The notes under the pieces: generated by a model
Databases searched by the model: none
Told to the model about the DNA's origin: nothing
What the model saw: the letters and a program-made list of their open reading frames with translations, nothing else
Made by a program: the position numbers and the translations under genes
DNA from: Pohlia nutans
Lineage: Eukaryota > Streptophyta > Bryopsida > Bryales > Mniaceae
Direction: 5' to 3'
Assembly (NCBI GenBank): GCA_022496805.1
Contig: CM040085.1
Location: 31,029,811 to 31,093,810 of the forward strand
Length of the DNA stretch: 64,000 nucleotides
Shown: positions 23,480 to 35,528 of the stretch, in pieces
Layout: every line of letters begins with the position of its first letter
Numbering within the stretch: position 1 is the first letter of the stretch

Positions 23480-23727
23480 ACTGATTTTTAATGATTTCCG
23501 TGCGACATCCGATATTTCATGGGTTTGTACATTTTTCACACAAATTCCGCACGGATTTCGCGCTAATTCTGCACTGAATCCGCACGGCTTCTATATTCAC
23601 TCTTTTCGTTATCTAACAAAGTGCAGAATCCGTGCGGAAATAGCGCAAAATCTGTGCAAAATCCGTACGAAAAATGTACGAACCCATGAAATATCGGATG
23701 TCGCACGGAAATCGTTTAAAATCTGTG
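23480..23727. mobile_element. Foldback MITE with ~57-bp inverted arms
   Basis: The left arm starts CTGATTTTTAATGATTTCC and the right arm ends with its near-exact inverse. Over the 45-base core (from GATTTCCGTGCGACATCC inward) the arms differ at one base. The interior is also self-complementary around CCGCACGG and CCGTGCGG words, so the whole 248 bp can fold into one long hairpin. No coding capacity. The near identity of the arms implies a young insertion. Confidence 0.75.
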
Positions 23728-24366
23728 GGGTCCTAAATTCCTGATGAAGGGCCTTAGTATTAAGCCTACACATAAAACAATACGGTTTACAAGAATGAAA
23801 ATTTTAATACGTAAGGTATCTCCAGGAACAAAGAAAATGCAATCAACGTCGGACAACAAGTTCACAACTGAAGCTGGTTGCATTGGGATAGATAGTGACA
23901 AATGTTTAAGCTGAAACCAATCCCAAATGATTATATTGTGAGCTCATCATAAACAAGTTCATCGCATTTGAGAATAGAGAAGTCTGGCAGAAAAATGAAA
24001 GAAGTGAAATAAACTCATTAGTAGCAGAAATGTCGTTTTTCATTCCCCACTTTGTGAAAACAGTGAACAGTGACGGAATATTGTGCCTAGATTTCTGTCT
24101 TCTTGTGACCAAAACCACTCACCAGCATCGACGCAACCCATGTGCCTGGCGCGGTTTCATTCCTTTTTCATTTATAGTAAGTGAAAAACAACACATTTCC
24201 TACTAGTGACTTCACATGCAATGGGCAATGTCAATCCGACATAGTTTGAATACAACTTTAGTTTTGGAATATGAATGTAAGAACAAAACTTTAATTGAAT
24301 TCACAAGTTGGATGTATTTAGATCCAAACAAGACATACTCAAACAAGACGTTTAACTAATCAATTA
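23728..24366. other. No gene seen
   Basis: AT-rich DNA with open frames under 71 codons and no motif, splice pair or inverted repeat that I can defend. Confidence 0.35.
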
Positions 24367-24763
24367 TCCATATAATAAGGAAGAAGGGTGTTTTTTGTGT
24401 GTCTGTCCGCGCATGACATTTTACACATGGAATAAGTGGTTATTTGACTAAGTTCCGAAGTGGAACCTGCGAGGTTATTTCAAAGGTTAAATATCTCCTT
24501 AATAAATGATTTCAAAGGTTATTTCGAAGGTCATTTTAAAAGTTATTCAAAATTCCACCTTCGAGGTTATTTCAAAGGTTAAATATCTTCTTAATAAATG
24601 ATTTCAAAGGTTATTTCAAAGGTCATTTTAAAAGTTATTCAAAATACCAATTTTAAACCTCAATGTTGACCTTTGGGGAAAAATGACTATTATAAATACA
24701 TTGAGTTTTTTTTGAAATTTTGAAATATTTTATGTGCCGGTGGCCGGCACGGGTCAAGCTAGT
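24367..24763 (+). mobile_element. Short non-autonomous Helitron
   Basis: The 397-bp element begins TC after a host A (TCCATATAATAAGGAAG, then GGGTGTTTTTTGTGTGTCTG, a common plant Helitron start). It ends with a GTGCCGG-TGG-CCGGCAC hairpin at 24734-24750, an eight-base spacer and CTAGT followed by a host T. That fits the TC...hairpin-CTRRT structure and A/T insertion site. Inside, a 92-bp unit starting GAGGTTATTTCAAAGG is tandemly duplicated (24471-24562, 24563-24654). No Rep-helicase is encoded. Confidence 0.75.
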
Positions 24764-26802
24764 TGTGTATAATCATTGACTGTAGGGGACACAACACTGG
24801 GCATGAAAATGTGCAGGGCATCACAACTACGCCAATTTTATTTGAATTGCAAGAAAAGCCGTTCATGCAGACACTAATAAATAGAAAATTTAGTGGAGAT
24901 GACAGCCGCATGGTAAAGCTTGCTTAAATTCATTCATTATTTAGACTCATTTTTCTCTTATATTTTAGTAAGTAGATCATAACATCATTCAACAATGCAA
25001 AGATGCCATTAGAAGAAAATTTTGCAGATTTGATCCCTTAGTTAATTCCCAAGTAGCTATTTGATTGAGCGAGCAAGGTACATTTTGTCATGAAGTACAT
25101 GTGTCAATTATGCACAACCAAAGTTCTTTGCTCTTCAGTTAGTGTGTCAATTAAACAAATCCAAAGTTCTTAAGGAATTGTGCTATAGTGAATATAGGGG
25201 ATTAACCCCTAAAAGGACCAAGAAGCTCAAATTGGGCCTCATTTTTTTTGAGCATTTTTGAGTAGTTCCTATTTGTTCAAATTTATTTGTTTTTTTTACC
25301 TATGCACCCATGCCATGCATCTCAAATCCATACTCAGATTAATTCTGATAACAACTCGTGACCCTGCCCAGCCCATGAGCTCATGGATTGCCAAATCCTT
25401 TACACTGCATGACGATTCACCAGGGTCTCATATGCGATTCCCTGTGTGATTTCCCTGCGAGTCTCACTTTTCCCACTGAGTCTTAAAAGCTGTTTATTCA
25501 CTAGTTTAATGTTGACTCACCTGCTTGTAAAAGGAAAGTTTAACAAGTGTCAACTCTTGAGGCTCGGTGGAAAAAGTGAGACTAAAAGGGAAACGCACAC
25601 AGGGAAACCATTATAAGCTCCCTGTGATTACAGTAAGCTCAACTGCTAAAGCTCAATCAAACACAACAATGCGCCAATACGACAACCACTCACTACTAGC
25701 AAAGGTGTCGCTTCTCACTCAGAACAGTGTCAGAGTTCACTGTACACACTTGTCCTAATTGACAAATCGCACTCACCAAGTCTCGAGCGCCTGGGCACTG
25801 AGTGCAAGGTGGCGCCGTTTGACTCATCTACCGAGTGAAAAACGACGCCTTCTCCTTGTAGCGACATACTTCACAGTGGTAGTTACAATCCACAAGACCA
25901 ACAAGATTCGATTGGCACTAATGTTTGGTGTAATTCTGCAACGGCCACCGGGTTACACTCATAAACAGACTCTGAAATAACTACAAATTGCTGTATTCCT
26001 CATACTTGACAATGCAAATTCATTTCAGAACCCATCTCATGTCAACTAGGATTATGAAGTGATTTTACAAGTGTGCTCGAACTTGTACAGGAAGAGTTTT
26101 CCTGCATGTAGCAATGAGTGTGGGATGAATGGAAGCGAGAATAACAAAGATTGAACATTATGGCAATAAATACCAAGAGCGGAATACCGAGAGATCTTTC
26201 CAATATCATCTACTGGCCACTGGATCTATGCCAGTTGTAGATTTCAAAGAGTCCCAATATGGTGGAAGTCCCAATTAAACGAATATTGCCATCTAGGTTC
26301 CAGTTTCATGGGTTTTTTTTTATGGGATTGTGGATCGAGCCCGCCCAGTTAAGTGAGAATAGCCTCTCACGGCTACTTGTCTATTTGGGTCCATGAGGCA
26401 TCCAAAACTATGGTACATCATGAACACGACTTGGTTGGAGCGGCGTCAGACTTATCCAACTCCGTTCATCAGTTCTTTGTTTACAGCTTTGTCCGTTCAC
26501 TAATTTCGGTAGTATAAAAATTGGTCCCAACATCTAAACTATATTTTTCACAATATAATCAATCATTTTGAAACCATTAATCCTTTAGTCCTTCAGGGAT
26601 TAAGCAAAAAGACAACCCATTAGAGCCAAGTTCCATAGGTTTGAGAAGTTGCCTATAAAAGTAGGCAAGAGGAGGGGGAAAGTGGATCTTAGATTTGTCC
26701 CCAGGAGGTGCATCTTAGTGTTAAAAGCCAAGAATAACGTGTGCATCACCTCCAAATTAATACCCCTATATACGATTTTAAAAAAAATGATATACATACA
26801 TA
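24764..26802. other. No gene; truncated MITE end and two small foldbacks
   Basis: A TTAACCCCTAAAAGGACCA end at 25202, continuing to about 25310, matches the left half of the MITE at 50266 but lacks its right end. At 25449-25600 AGTCTCACTTTTCCCAC and GTGGAAAAAGTGAGACT form an inverted pair. At 25702-25851 AAGGTGTCGCTTCTCACTC pairs with GAGTGAAAAACGACGCCTT. A second copy of the dispersed repeat lies at 26330-26415. I see no coding gene. Confidence 0.5.
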
Positions 26803-28386
26803 CAGTGACAAACAAAACCGAGTACAAAATCTGAAGTGCCAACTTTCAAGAGTAATTACAGAAATTTCAATGATTGCTTTATAAATCTGAAAGTTACATG
26901 GAACAATACACATAGTCTTGTACACATGTGCAAAGTTGCACATCAAATTGATAACTAAACATCCTTCTACAAAGTCAAATCAACAACTATGTCTTGTACT
27001 CAGTATTGTTCAAAGAAAATCTTCAAACTTCAATATTTAGTCCAATAACCTTTTGCTTCTATAACAGCTGAAATCCTTCTTGGCATACTTTTGTATAGTT
27101 TCTCACAATCTTTTGCATCCAAACTAGGGTAAATACTACAAACATTCTCCCACAATTCTTGAACACCTCTTGGCCTTGGAGTGACTTGGCTTAAACGCTG
27201 TTTAAGAAGGGCCCAAAAATGTTCCATTGGATTCAAATCTGGAGATTGAGCTGGCCATTGAAGGAGCTGAAATGGCTGTGAAGAGAGCCAAAACCGAACA
27301 CTTTTTGCTATATGTTTGGGATCATTATCATGTTGAAAAACCACCTTAGTAGGATCTAAATTGTAATTCTGTATGGTACTTTGCAAGTAGGTTTCTAAAT
27401 TTTTTTTGTACAAGTGTTGCTCCATTCTACCTTCAATTTGATACCAAGCACCCGGTCCAAAAGCAGTCATACAACCTCAAATCATGATTGAACCACCACC
27501 ATGTTTGACAGTTTGACTAACATGTTTAGGTCCAAGTCGTTCTCCTTCTCTCAACCAACACCAAGATCTACCATCTGAGTTGATTAGGTTAATCTTTGTC
27601 TCATCACTGAAAATGACCCGTCTCCAATCATCAACGGTCCAATTTTTGTATTTATGAGCAAAACTCAACCTTGCAAGAACATGTCTTTTGGCAAGTAGAG
27701 GCTTCTTTTGTTGCACACAAGCACCCAAACCAGCTTCTCTCAAAGCACGCCTCAAGGTGATGTCTGAGAAGTGTTTACCAGTTTTTTCTCGAAGTTGTTT
27801 TGCAGCTGCACTTGCCGTTTTGAGACAACCAGCAGTGACAAGGTGCACACCAAGTCGCTTCTCTTGCTCTCCTAAAACCTTTGGACGTCCTCCTCTTTGC
27901 TTTTCTATTTCACCACTAATCTCCCTCCTCAGATGAGCTACTGAAGACTGACTCATTCCAAGTGAATCTGCAACTTTTCTTGTAGAAACACCACTCCTAA
28001 GCTGCACCAATGCTTGGTGCTTCAATGATTCACACAACCGAGGCATAGAGATACAATTGAAAAATCAACTTTCACTATAGATAGTACACAACAAGAGCAA
28101 CACAACAAACAAAAAACGCCCTCAAATCTTGCAACAAGGAGTGCACAATGAAATTTCGAAATTCAGCAAGAAGAAGCAACCAAAACTGAGTACGCAAGTC
28201 TGTGTGCTTCTACAACACTTTTCTCATAAACCCTACCTCAAATGATAATGAGATTTTTCATCCATGTAGAGGACTGGATGAATACACACAATAAAAAAGT
28301 AATTCTATCAATTGACTTATGTGTCAGTTGGAAGGATCAATGAACTATGAGTGTTCAGATTTTGTACTCGGTTTTGTTTGTCACTG
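26803..28386 (-). mobile_element. Complete Tc1-type DNA transposon
   Basis: The 1,584-bp element starts CAGTGACAAACAAAACC and ends with the exact inverse. The terminal inverted repeat is perfect for 33 bases, and both ends abut TA (26801-26802 and 28387-28388), the Tc1/mariner target duplication. It encodes one transposase on the minus strand with a single internal stop. Perfect terminal repeats and a nearly open gene suggest recent activity. Confidence 0.93.
27030..28046 (-). pseudogene. Tc1-like DD34E transposase, one internal stop
   Basis: The frame starts at ATG 28046 and would encode about 338 residues. It opens with a paired helix-turn-helix DNA-binding region (ALVQLRSGVSTRKVADSLG, then a GRPKVL hook) and continues into the DDE domain: first Asp in VIFSDETKI, second in FQHDNDPKH, Glu in NPMEHFW. 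Exactly 34 residues separate the second Asp from the Glu, the Tc1 spacing (plant mariner-like elements usually have DD39D). TGA at 27479-27477 falls where the family has Trp in a WGC motif, and the frame resumes directly after it. A functional source would be needed for mobility. Confidence 0.88.
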
Positions 28387-28388
28387 TA

Positions 28389-29359
28389 TATATAACAAAA
28401 AAGAAGCCTAATGTATATATGCATGTTCAAAGTGAATTAGAAATGCAAAAGCCTAACATATATATACAAAGAAAAACATAACCTAAAAAATAGGCCTGAA
28501 TTTTTTTTACTACAAAAGTACTTATTTATCATAATTGCTAAAATCATCAAACACTTTATCATCTGTAGTGTAGCGGATGTAACTCACACAAGTTTTTTTC
28601 TATTCCAAAAGTTATTGGTCCGAAGCTAGTGCAATAATAGTTTCTAAATTTACCATGATATGATCTGTCAAAGTGTCAAGTCATAAATGCATAGTGATCC
28701 ATGATATTTTTGGTACTAACACAATCCAATCTCCATATGAGATGGTCGATTCAACGAATCAACTAGTCCTCTATATTCAACTCATCTATTAGCAATTTTT
28801 TCTCCGCATTTTATAAACCCTTCCTAAATACCAAGTTTTGTGATCAATGCTTTTGATTTGCATGACCTTCCTCTTTTTTTTAATTTTTTCAATGAACTGG
28901 CATGAGAGTTACTTCGTACCTACATGTTATAAGGGAATGGCCCTAATATAAATTTACAATTTTTATTACATTAAAAACGGGTTTTGTATATTTACGAAAT
29001 TGAACAAAGTAACACCCTAAGCTTATGTATATTTTGTAAGCCCACCCCAGAATTAATACCCCTTATGTTCACTCATGTGGTTCCATACGGATATTGTAGT
29101 GCATCCCCCAAGGATTTGTCTCATACCCAGCTATGAAGTTGTGCACATTCCATGGAATTGCTTGAATGAGGTCTTGGCTACTTGAGAACACTCTATACTT
29201 CATGACAACTTCTCCACCACTTTTTTCTCAAAAGCTCACTTGAAATATGAAACTTGGTCCCTGAAGTCCCTAAAAAACTTGTCTCTTAGTGAGATACTTC
29301 ACCCATGGAACTTGGCCCTAATGATCATGGACCTTGTTCCTAATGATCATGGACCTTGT
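28389..29359. other. No gene seen
   Basis: AT-rich intergenic DNA. A 22-bp unit containing TAATGATCATGGACCTTGTT is duplicated at 29318-29361, next to the kinase stop codon. Nothing else supportable. Confidence 0.4.
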
Positions 29360-31618
29360 TCATAAGTCTTCTCGCTCCAAATACCAAGTTCGGCTGGAAT
29401 GCCACCCATAGAACGGCAAGTGCTCGTCACGCTCGTCACACTCGTCACGCTCCAGTTCACGCGCCAGCACCTTGAGGATCTTCTTGAACGATGGCCGCTT
29501 GGAAGGATCGGCATCCCAGCAACGAAGCAAGAGCGATTTGACGATGCCATCCTTGATGTAATCCGGCAACGCGGGACGTTGGCCGCTTAAGATGAGATCG
29601 TAGTTCGTCATCAGCTCGCCTTCAAACGGCAAGCATCCCGTGAGCACCTCATAGCACGTCATGCCGAAGCTATACACGTCCGCTTTGGCAGTGCAGGCGT
29701 CGGCCGCCGCGCCGGTTCGATTCTTGAGAGCCTGCAGCACTTCCGGCGCGCGCCAGAATCCCGTCCCGGCCACCCCAACTGAGCACTCGAAGTCCGCGAC
29801 GTAGCAATCCGGATACTCCGTGTGGGCTCCCGACGCGAATCGCGCCACCAGCACATTGGAGGCTTTCAAGTCGCGGTGCAGGATGTGGCTCTTGTGCAGC
29901 GTGTACGTGCCGCGCGCGATCTGCCCCATGATCCGGAGCGCCACGCGGTCTGCGAATGGCGGGCACGAGTTGTTGTTCTCCTCCATTCGCTGATCGATGA
30001 GCTTGCGCAGATCTGTGCAGTACTTCTCCAGGATGAAGGCGAAGCGCCCGTCCTTGAGCAGCGTCGCGCCGATGATCGCCGACGTCCCGACACCGTACAC
30101 CGAGGTATCCGACATCACAAGCTCACTCTCCCCGCATGCCTTGGACAGCCGGCGACACAGCTTCTTCGACCACTGCGATTGCAGCGATTGCATGGAGAAT
30201 CCATCCTTCATCACCTTCAGGCATGATTTTTACACAAAGCTTCTGTCCGTCATACATTGAACACCTCCAAAAACAATTTGAAACCGGTGCTATAGAGAAA
30301 TTGAATGACGTGCTTGAAAGATCATAATCGGGTTTTAACTAAAACTGGATTTATTCGGCGATTTCCAAATTCAGTGGATGGGGGATTACATCACATTCAT
30401 AAGGAGAATGGAATGGGGAAGATCATGGTATTGTTGGGGCACATGTACTTTAGGGAGTGTCAAGTTTTAGAGGAGCTTGGAGGGAGATAGAGATAAAACT
30501 AATTTCACTGGATGGGAACACAAGGAACCCTGACCATATTACCAGGCAGTAATAGGTGCAGGAATGATGGTAAATTCATGGTAATCACTTGCTAAATTGA
30601 ACACCCACTTGCGAAACTTGCTATAAACAGCAGTTTGGCATTAATGTTTACTTCCCAATGAATTGGACAAGGTTCCCTGTGGAAGTGCACCCATGTGTTG
30701 ATGGTGATGTATTCATAGCAATGTTCAGTGGATGGAGAGAACCCCTCATCTGGATTGATGTGAGTGATGAGGAGTGCACTCCATTCCCGAAACATCTTTC
30801 TTACAACACAAGCCATGAAGCTTCTGGATTGACCAAGTTAGGATCAATGCTGCAACCCATCATGGATACGACACCCGATTGCCCTCTATCACAATCCCTA
30901 TCACCCAGATTTCAAAACCAAACTGAATCCAATTCGCTTTTAGTATAAAAGCCTGTTTTATAATCAGGGTATCCAAGGTGCATTTTCTTTCTTTGACACA
31001 CATCCTCTTACTAACACCTTGGAAAGGGTGTGAGTGAGCTCAAGAATTTTATGAGGAAAGTTTTGGAGAGGCTGAAGTCACCTTCACCACGCATTGAGCG
31101 TGCGCGAGCAAGCCACCGCAGGTGGGCAGCGTGCATTCGGCAACGAAGATCTCGGCTTGTCCGCCCTCCGCGATTTTTTCCCGCAACACCAGATCGTCGA
31201 AGTCCTGGAAGAACGAGTGCGGCCCGTTTTTCAGCCTGTCGAAGACTTCCCGGATCTGCTCCAGCGACTCAGCGGAGTGGAGCTTGGGAGCCTCCGCAAT
31301 CTTTCGACCCAGCAACACCCTGCCCAGCGATGCCAGCCCTGCCACTTGCTTCTTTCGTTGCGGCTCCACTACGGAGCTCAGCTCGCTCCAGTGCTGCTTG
31401 GAGGCTTGGATCTGAAACTCCAGCTCGCTCAGGTCGGAATCCCGCCGGCGCTGCACCAAGCTTTGGCATCGCGTGGAGAAGTAGGGCGACGTCGACGACG
31501 ACCCTGCGGAACTCGACGTGGTCGAGTCGAAAGATGTCCTGCAGAACGAACTCGCTCCTCTTGAGTCTTCTTCATGACGACCTTCATCACTTGCGTGCTC
31601 AGAGAGCGCCATAGCCAT
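29360..31618 (-). CDS. Protein kinase with DFE in place of DFG (two exons)
   Basis: Exon 1 is 31618-31082 (ATG MAMALSEHAS, 179 codons, donor GTGACT). Exon 2 is 30214-29360 (acceptor CTGAAG, 284 codons and stop), about 463 residues in all. The intron is phase 0 and joins the beta-3 lysine (CVVK, residue 179) to VMKDGFS. Glycine-rich loop EGGQAEIF is near 152. The catalytic loop ILHRDLKASN is near 291-299. The magnesium motif reads ADFECS near 319-324, so the usual Gly is Glu. The APE motif (RAPEVL) is near 335. Catalytic Lys, Asp and Asn are kept, so activity is possible. Exons are GC-rich, the 870-bp intron AT-rich. An upstream in-frame ATG at 31672 is the alternative start. The substrate is unknown. 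I associate this kinase type with bryophyte expansions, from memory only. Confidence 0.82.
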
Positions 31619-31672
31619 AGCTCTGAATGAAACTGAACAACCATGGCCGTCTTCAATTCTGGATTGCAGCAA

Positions 31673-34600
31673 TTCTTCAATTCAGGGATTGAGGTTTTGT
31701 TCACAGCCAAATTTCTCAATAACGACCAGGCAGGTATAAAGTGAAGAACTGACCTAATTTTATTTTTTTGTACAAATGAAACCAAAGCTTCATTGGAAAG
31801 AGAGAACTAGCACCAAGCCAGGCCAAGACGGAGCCCAAAAACTCCAGACTCAACACATGGAACACAAATACTACCCCAGGAAGAACTCACCTAAATTGAT
31901 GCCAGTAAGTGCAGATTCAATGGACGTTGCGTAGGCTCAGGTGCACATTTTGACCAGAGAGAGATCGCAGTATTTTTATCCTGCACCCCTCAAAAAAAAG
32001 CACGAGTGAGGTTTGTTCAAAACCAAATTTCTTCACAACGACCACGCAGATACAAAGTGAAAAGAGTAGAAGAACTTACGGAAATGGATGTCACAAAGTG
32101 TAGATTCAATTGAATTTCCGTAGCGAGGCTCCATGATCCTGATGTTCAAGTCGACGAGCGAGAGAATGTTGTGTCAATGTCCTGTCCAAAGCACGAAATG
32201 AGTCTTCCGCATTCCAGCTGGTGGAGTACGTTCTCTGCTTGGACCACAGCGATTCGCCAGCTGCCAATACCAGCTTTGTCAGTCCATGGTTCCGATTTTT
32301 CAACCATATCGAACATCACAACGATCATGGCAGCTCGAGAATCGTGTCAGGAAACCAATTGAATGGGACCCAAGTAAGTTACCTTACCCAACCCATGAGA
32401 TCGTCCTGAAGACGGCACTTCTGCAGCCCTATGATTTGAAAAGTGGACCTAGTGCTTTTCGAGAAATTTGGGCCGCAAACTCCGCTGGAAAAGCGACCTT
32501 TTACCTTCAGTACAAGCCAATTCCTTTGACTTCTGGCGCCATTACACTGCATCGTCAGATCTCTACGACAACACTGACGCCTCCATGACGGCACCCACTT
32601 GATTTCCTCTACGACAACCATCGTCACAGTAGGGTAATGCAGATGTGAGTGTATATGGACTCGAGGGTTTGCAAGCTCGCGATGCTTGATTCCATCGATA
32701 CTCGATCTCTTCAGCAGTTTGATTAGCGATCGGATCGTACTACTGTTCGGTGCAGGACGAGAATTAGTGTTAGGGTTTTCGCCATAGCCAGGGCATCAAG
32801 ATCACGAGGAATTTGATGCGCATTGCTTCATGTGCGTGTATGATTCAAATTGTTTGTGAATTTGCCGCATTTTCACCACCCGGCGCGAAGAATTCTTCGC
32901 ATGAATCTTGTGAAAGTCTTACGATTGGAATTACTCGGTGCTATTCTGGAACCAGGAGACTCCTCGAGCGTCATAGCATTCAGTTAGTAGCCTACAGCGT
33001 TCTAAGAACTACTTGGCTGTGTGTGGTTTTTAATAGAGTTTATGCGTTTTCAGGCATTTTGATTGCGCGAGTGTTTGAGAATGTAAGCTTCTCATTTTCT
33101 GTTGTGTGTATCCCCACTTCGTGTTTTTTGTTTTCATCATCTTGCAGTGGAAGCTCTTTCATGACATGCAATCCCTTGAACTTGTTTGCTAGTGGTTTGA
33201 ATGGGTTCAAGATATGAAGTCATGACATACTGACGAACGACCTTTGATTTCAGATGTTGGAAATTGAACGCCTGGTTAACCTCTAAATCGGACTTCATGT
33301 TTTTTGAGCAATTTTGAGTAGGTCCTCTTTTCATTCAACTTAATTTATGTTTTGACCAACACACGCAATATACTTCATTGATTCCAGTGATCATGTAAAA
33401 TTTGATCCCATCTGCATTGTAATTTACACGGTATGATCGATTGAATTTGTTGATTCAAAACCATGAATCTTTAAGGGGTTAACTAAGCTCTATGGGCTTG
33501 ATTTGTGATTGAACGGATTTCAGAGAGGATGGATATCTGCATGAACCGGTCACAGCTGGGATTACGAAGCTCTGTCTCGGAGTTCTTCACAGCGGGAAAA
33601 TCTACTGTATAGATTACATGATTATAGGTTTGATCATGAATTGTTAACTGAGGTTTTTGAGCAAAATCAAGAGGTCATTCACTGCAAATATTCTCATAAA
33701 TTTTAGAATCATGATTAGCATTTGAAATTTTAAAGACATACAAAGATGTATTGTATCTAGGTACTTACAAAAAGGTGTTCTAAAAATAAACACAACAACA
33801 ATAATTAATTATGAAAAATTGATGTTTGGATGAAGTGACTTGTTGGTGACCAGGTGAGTTGGTATTTGTGATCATTATTAATTGTTACACTGCATAAAAT
33901 GCATAAAGATTTCAAAAAGATTTTTGAGATATTCCAAAATAATATAAAATATGTAGTAAAGATTCCAAAGATTCTAATTGCTTTCCATTTTAAATATATT
34001 TAAACATTTTTCATAATTATTATATAGTGTTAACGATGCATTAATGACAAATATTTTACATATTAAATACATTTTTTTTGACAAATCTGACGCCCTAGTG
34101 CGAAACGCCCTTCAGATCATCAACCTCCCTAACTACCATGTACGAAATTCACTTGCGTTGACATTTTAGTTTTTCTCTAGCGGATCGATCAACGTAATTG
34201 CACATCTTCAAGGACTTTTGTGTTCTTGTAAAGAATATTTACAATTCTCCAGTTAACATTGAGTCAAAATTATGAAATCCAAATAAGTTATTAAAGTAAT
34301 GAATTTATTCTTGGGCACAATGCGTCCTCGTGGGCCTTTTATTAGGGTTTAAGTAACAGAAGTTATATCCATTTTTTCCTAAAGAAAAGGTTTAAAATGG
34401 GGTTTTTTTCATTTAATTAAAAATTGGTCAACATATATATTTTTTGGATTGAAACTCATTTGTAAAATAGTGCATCTTATATACTACAACATGTCTAATT
34501 TTGGCTTATAAGACCTAAATTTCTCATTGTAATGGCAATACAATAAAGTGGAGGCACCAATACCTGTCATTTTAAGAAATTCGATCTATTTAGAGCGATG

Positions 34601-34736
34601 GTTTTCAATAATAAAAAATTGCAGCACATAAAACTTTGGGTTTAATAACCAAGCCCAGTTTTTGATTAATTTTGTCACAATGTATGATTTTTTTCTAAAT
34701 TTTCAAATTTAATCTGCATAGACCACTATTATTGTC
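31673..34736. other. No gene; duplicated leader-like segments and AT-rich DNA
   Basis: Segments 31695-31755 and 32007-32085 are diverged duplicates (GTTCACAGCCAAATTTCT or GTTCAAAACCAAATTTCT, then ACGACCA and AAAGTGAA), each followed by similar 90-base tails with AGTGCAGATTCAAT or AGTGTAGATTCAAT. Frames at 32171-32588 and 32813-33217 overlap each other and lack support. From 33490 to 34736 the DNA is very AT-rich with no features. Confidence 0.4.
33276..33482. mobile_element. TTAA-bounded MITE, diverged copy
   Basis: The 207-bp segment begins TTAACCTCTAAATCGGAC and ends CTTTAAGGGGTTAA. Its interior (GAGTAGGTCCT, GATTCCAGTGATCATG, TTTGATCCCATCTG, AACCATGAATC) matches the copy at 50266-50486 in order, so the two are one family. 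Confidence 0.65.
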
Positions 34737-34741
34737 AATAG

Positions 34742-34941
34742 TATTAAAACAAGTTGGATGAAACACGTTCGCCCTTCATGTGGATGACAAAGTTTCATTC
34801 ATCCTTCTGTGCTTCACAGCGAAGCTTCTGTATAACTTGCGTGTGAATGTAAATCCGGTCGTCATTGTTTCCGGTCGTTTCTGGCTCTTGAGTTATGTGC
34901 TGTTCTTGCTCCAGTTAACTCATGGTTGCATAATTCTAATA
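34742..34941 (+). repeat. 5' LTR of a Ty1/copia element
   Basis: The 200-bp LTR starts TATTAAAACAAG and ends TTCTAATA, and is matched by 48822-49020. Its ends are TA...TA instead of TG...CA, one of the known non-canonical classes, mostly seen in copia. AATAG directly precedes it (34737-34741) and directly follows the 3' LTR (49021-49025), a clean five-base target duplication. About six differences separate the two LTRs. I could not identify a convincing tRNA primer site after it. Confidence 0.9.
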
Positions 34942-35207
34942 GGTTATGGGCCTTTTTACACAAGCGCTTTCTGTTGTACTCGCTGTCACAACACTCGTAG
35001 TCATTCTTGTCATCGCATTCGTCATTTCTCCGTATGTTTCTTTGCCATTTTCGGCAATCATAGTTTCTTGATTTTAGTTTATTGTATTTTCTTGATTCTT
35101 GATTACTCTGTTTCACTCTTGGAAACTTTGCTACTCATTGCTATAGTCTTCTCTCTTTACAGTTCTTCGTTCTTCTTTCTTTTCTGAGCGTTCTTTTCAA
35201 CTTCCTC

Positions 35208-35528
35208 ATGGCTATAGTATCAGATCCTCAAGTCGATCCAAGCTCTGCTAGTCCAAACACATCCGCTAACTCAGCTCCAGTTGACAACGTCGTGAACATG
35301 CTTGAAGACATTCCACTTGACAATGCTCCTGTCACACTATCTCCATTCACTGGAGAGCACTTTAATCTTTGGAAATTCCGAATACAGTGCATATTCTGCT
35401 CACGTGATCTGCTTGATATTGCCGAAGGAACTGAGCGCTACAATCCTAACGCTGAACTCCGAGTGCGTCGATACTGGAAGCGCCGGGACCAGCAAGCTAT
35501 GGATATTCTTGTCCAGACTATGGACCGG
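35208..35528 (+). pseudogene. copia gag, N-terminal part, split by a gypsy insertion
   Basis: The frame opens at ATG 35208, 270 bases after the 5' LTR. It contains the copia gag pattern of a target-binding N-terminus (LSPFTGEHFNLWKFRIQ, then RRYWKRRDQQAMDILVQTM). Coding stops at 35528, where the gypsy LTR begins, and resumes at 44560. The four-base target duplication CCGG lies at the break, and the frame is continuous across the inferred empty site. Confidence 0.85.

Noticed and set aside
29822..30226. Plus-strand frame opposite kinase exon 2
   Set aside because: Shadow of the kinase catalytic domain in GC-rich sequence.
30592..30948. Open frames on both strands inside the kinase intron
   Set aside because: Neither has a motif or splice support, and the region is AT-rich intron between two phase-matched kinase exons.
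31030..31614. Plus-strand 194-residue frame and its neighbours
   Set aside because: Antisense shadow of the GC-rich first kinase exon; only the minus strand shows kinase motifs.
32813..33217. 134-residue hydrophobic plus-strand frame
   Set aside because: Cys/Ser/Phe-rich composition typical of translated noncoding DNA, no signal peptide at the start and no splice or homology support.
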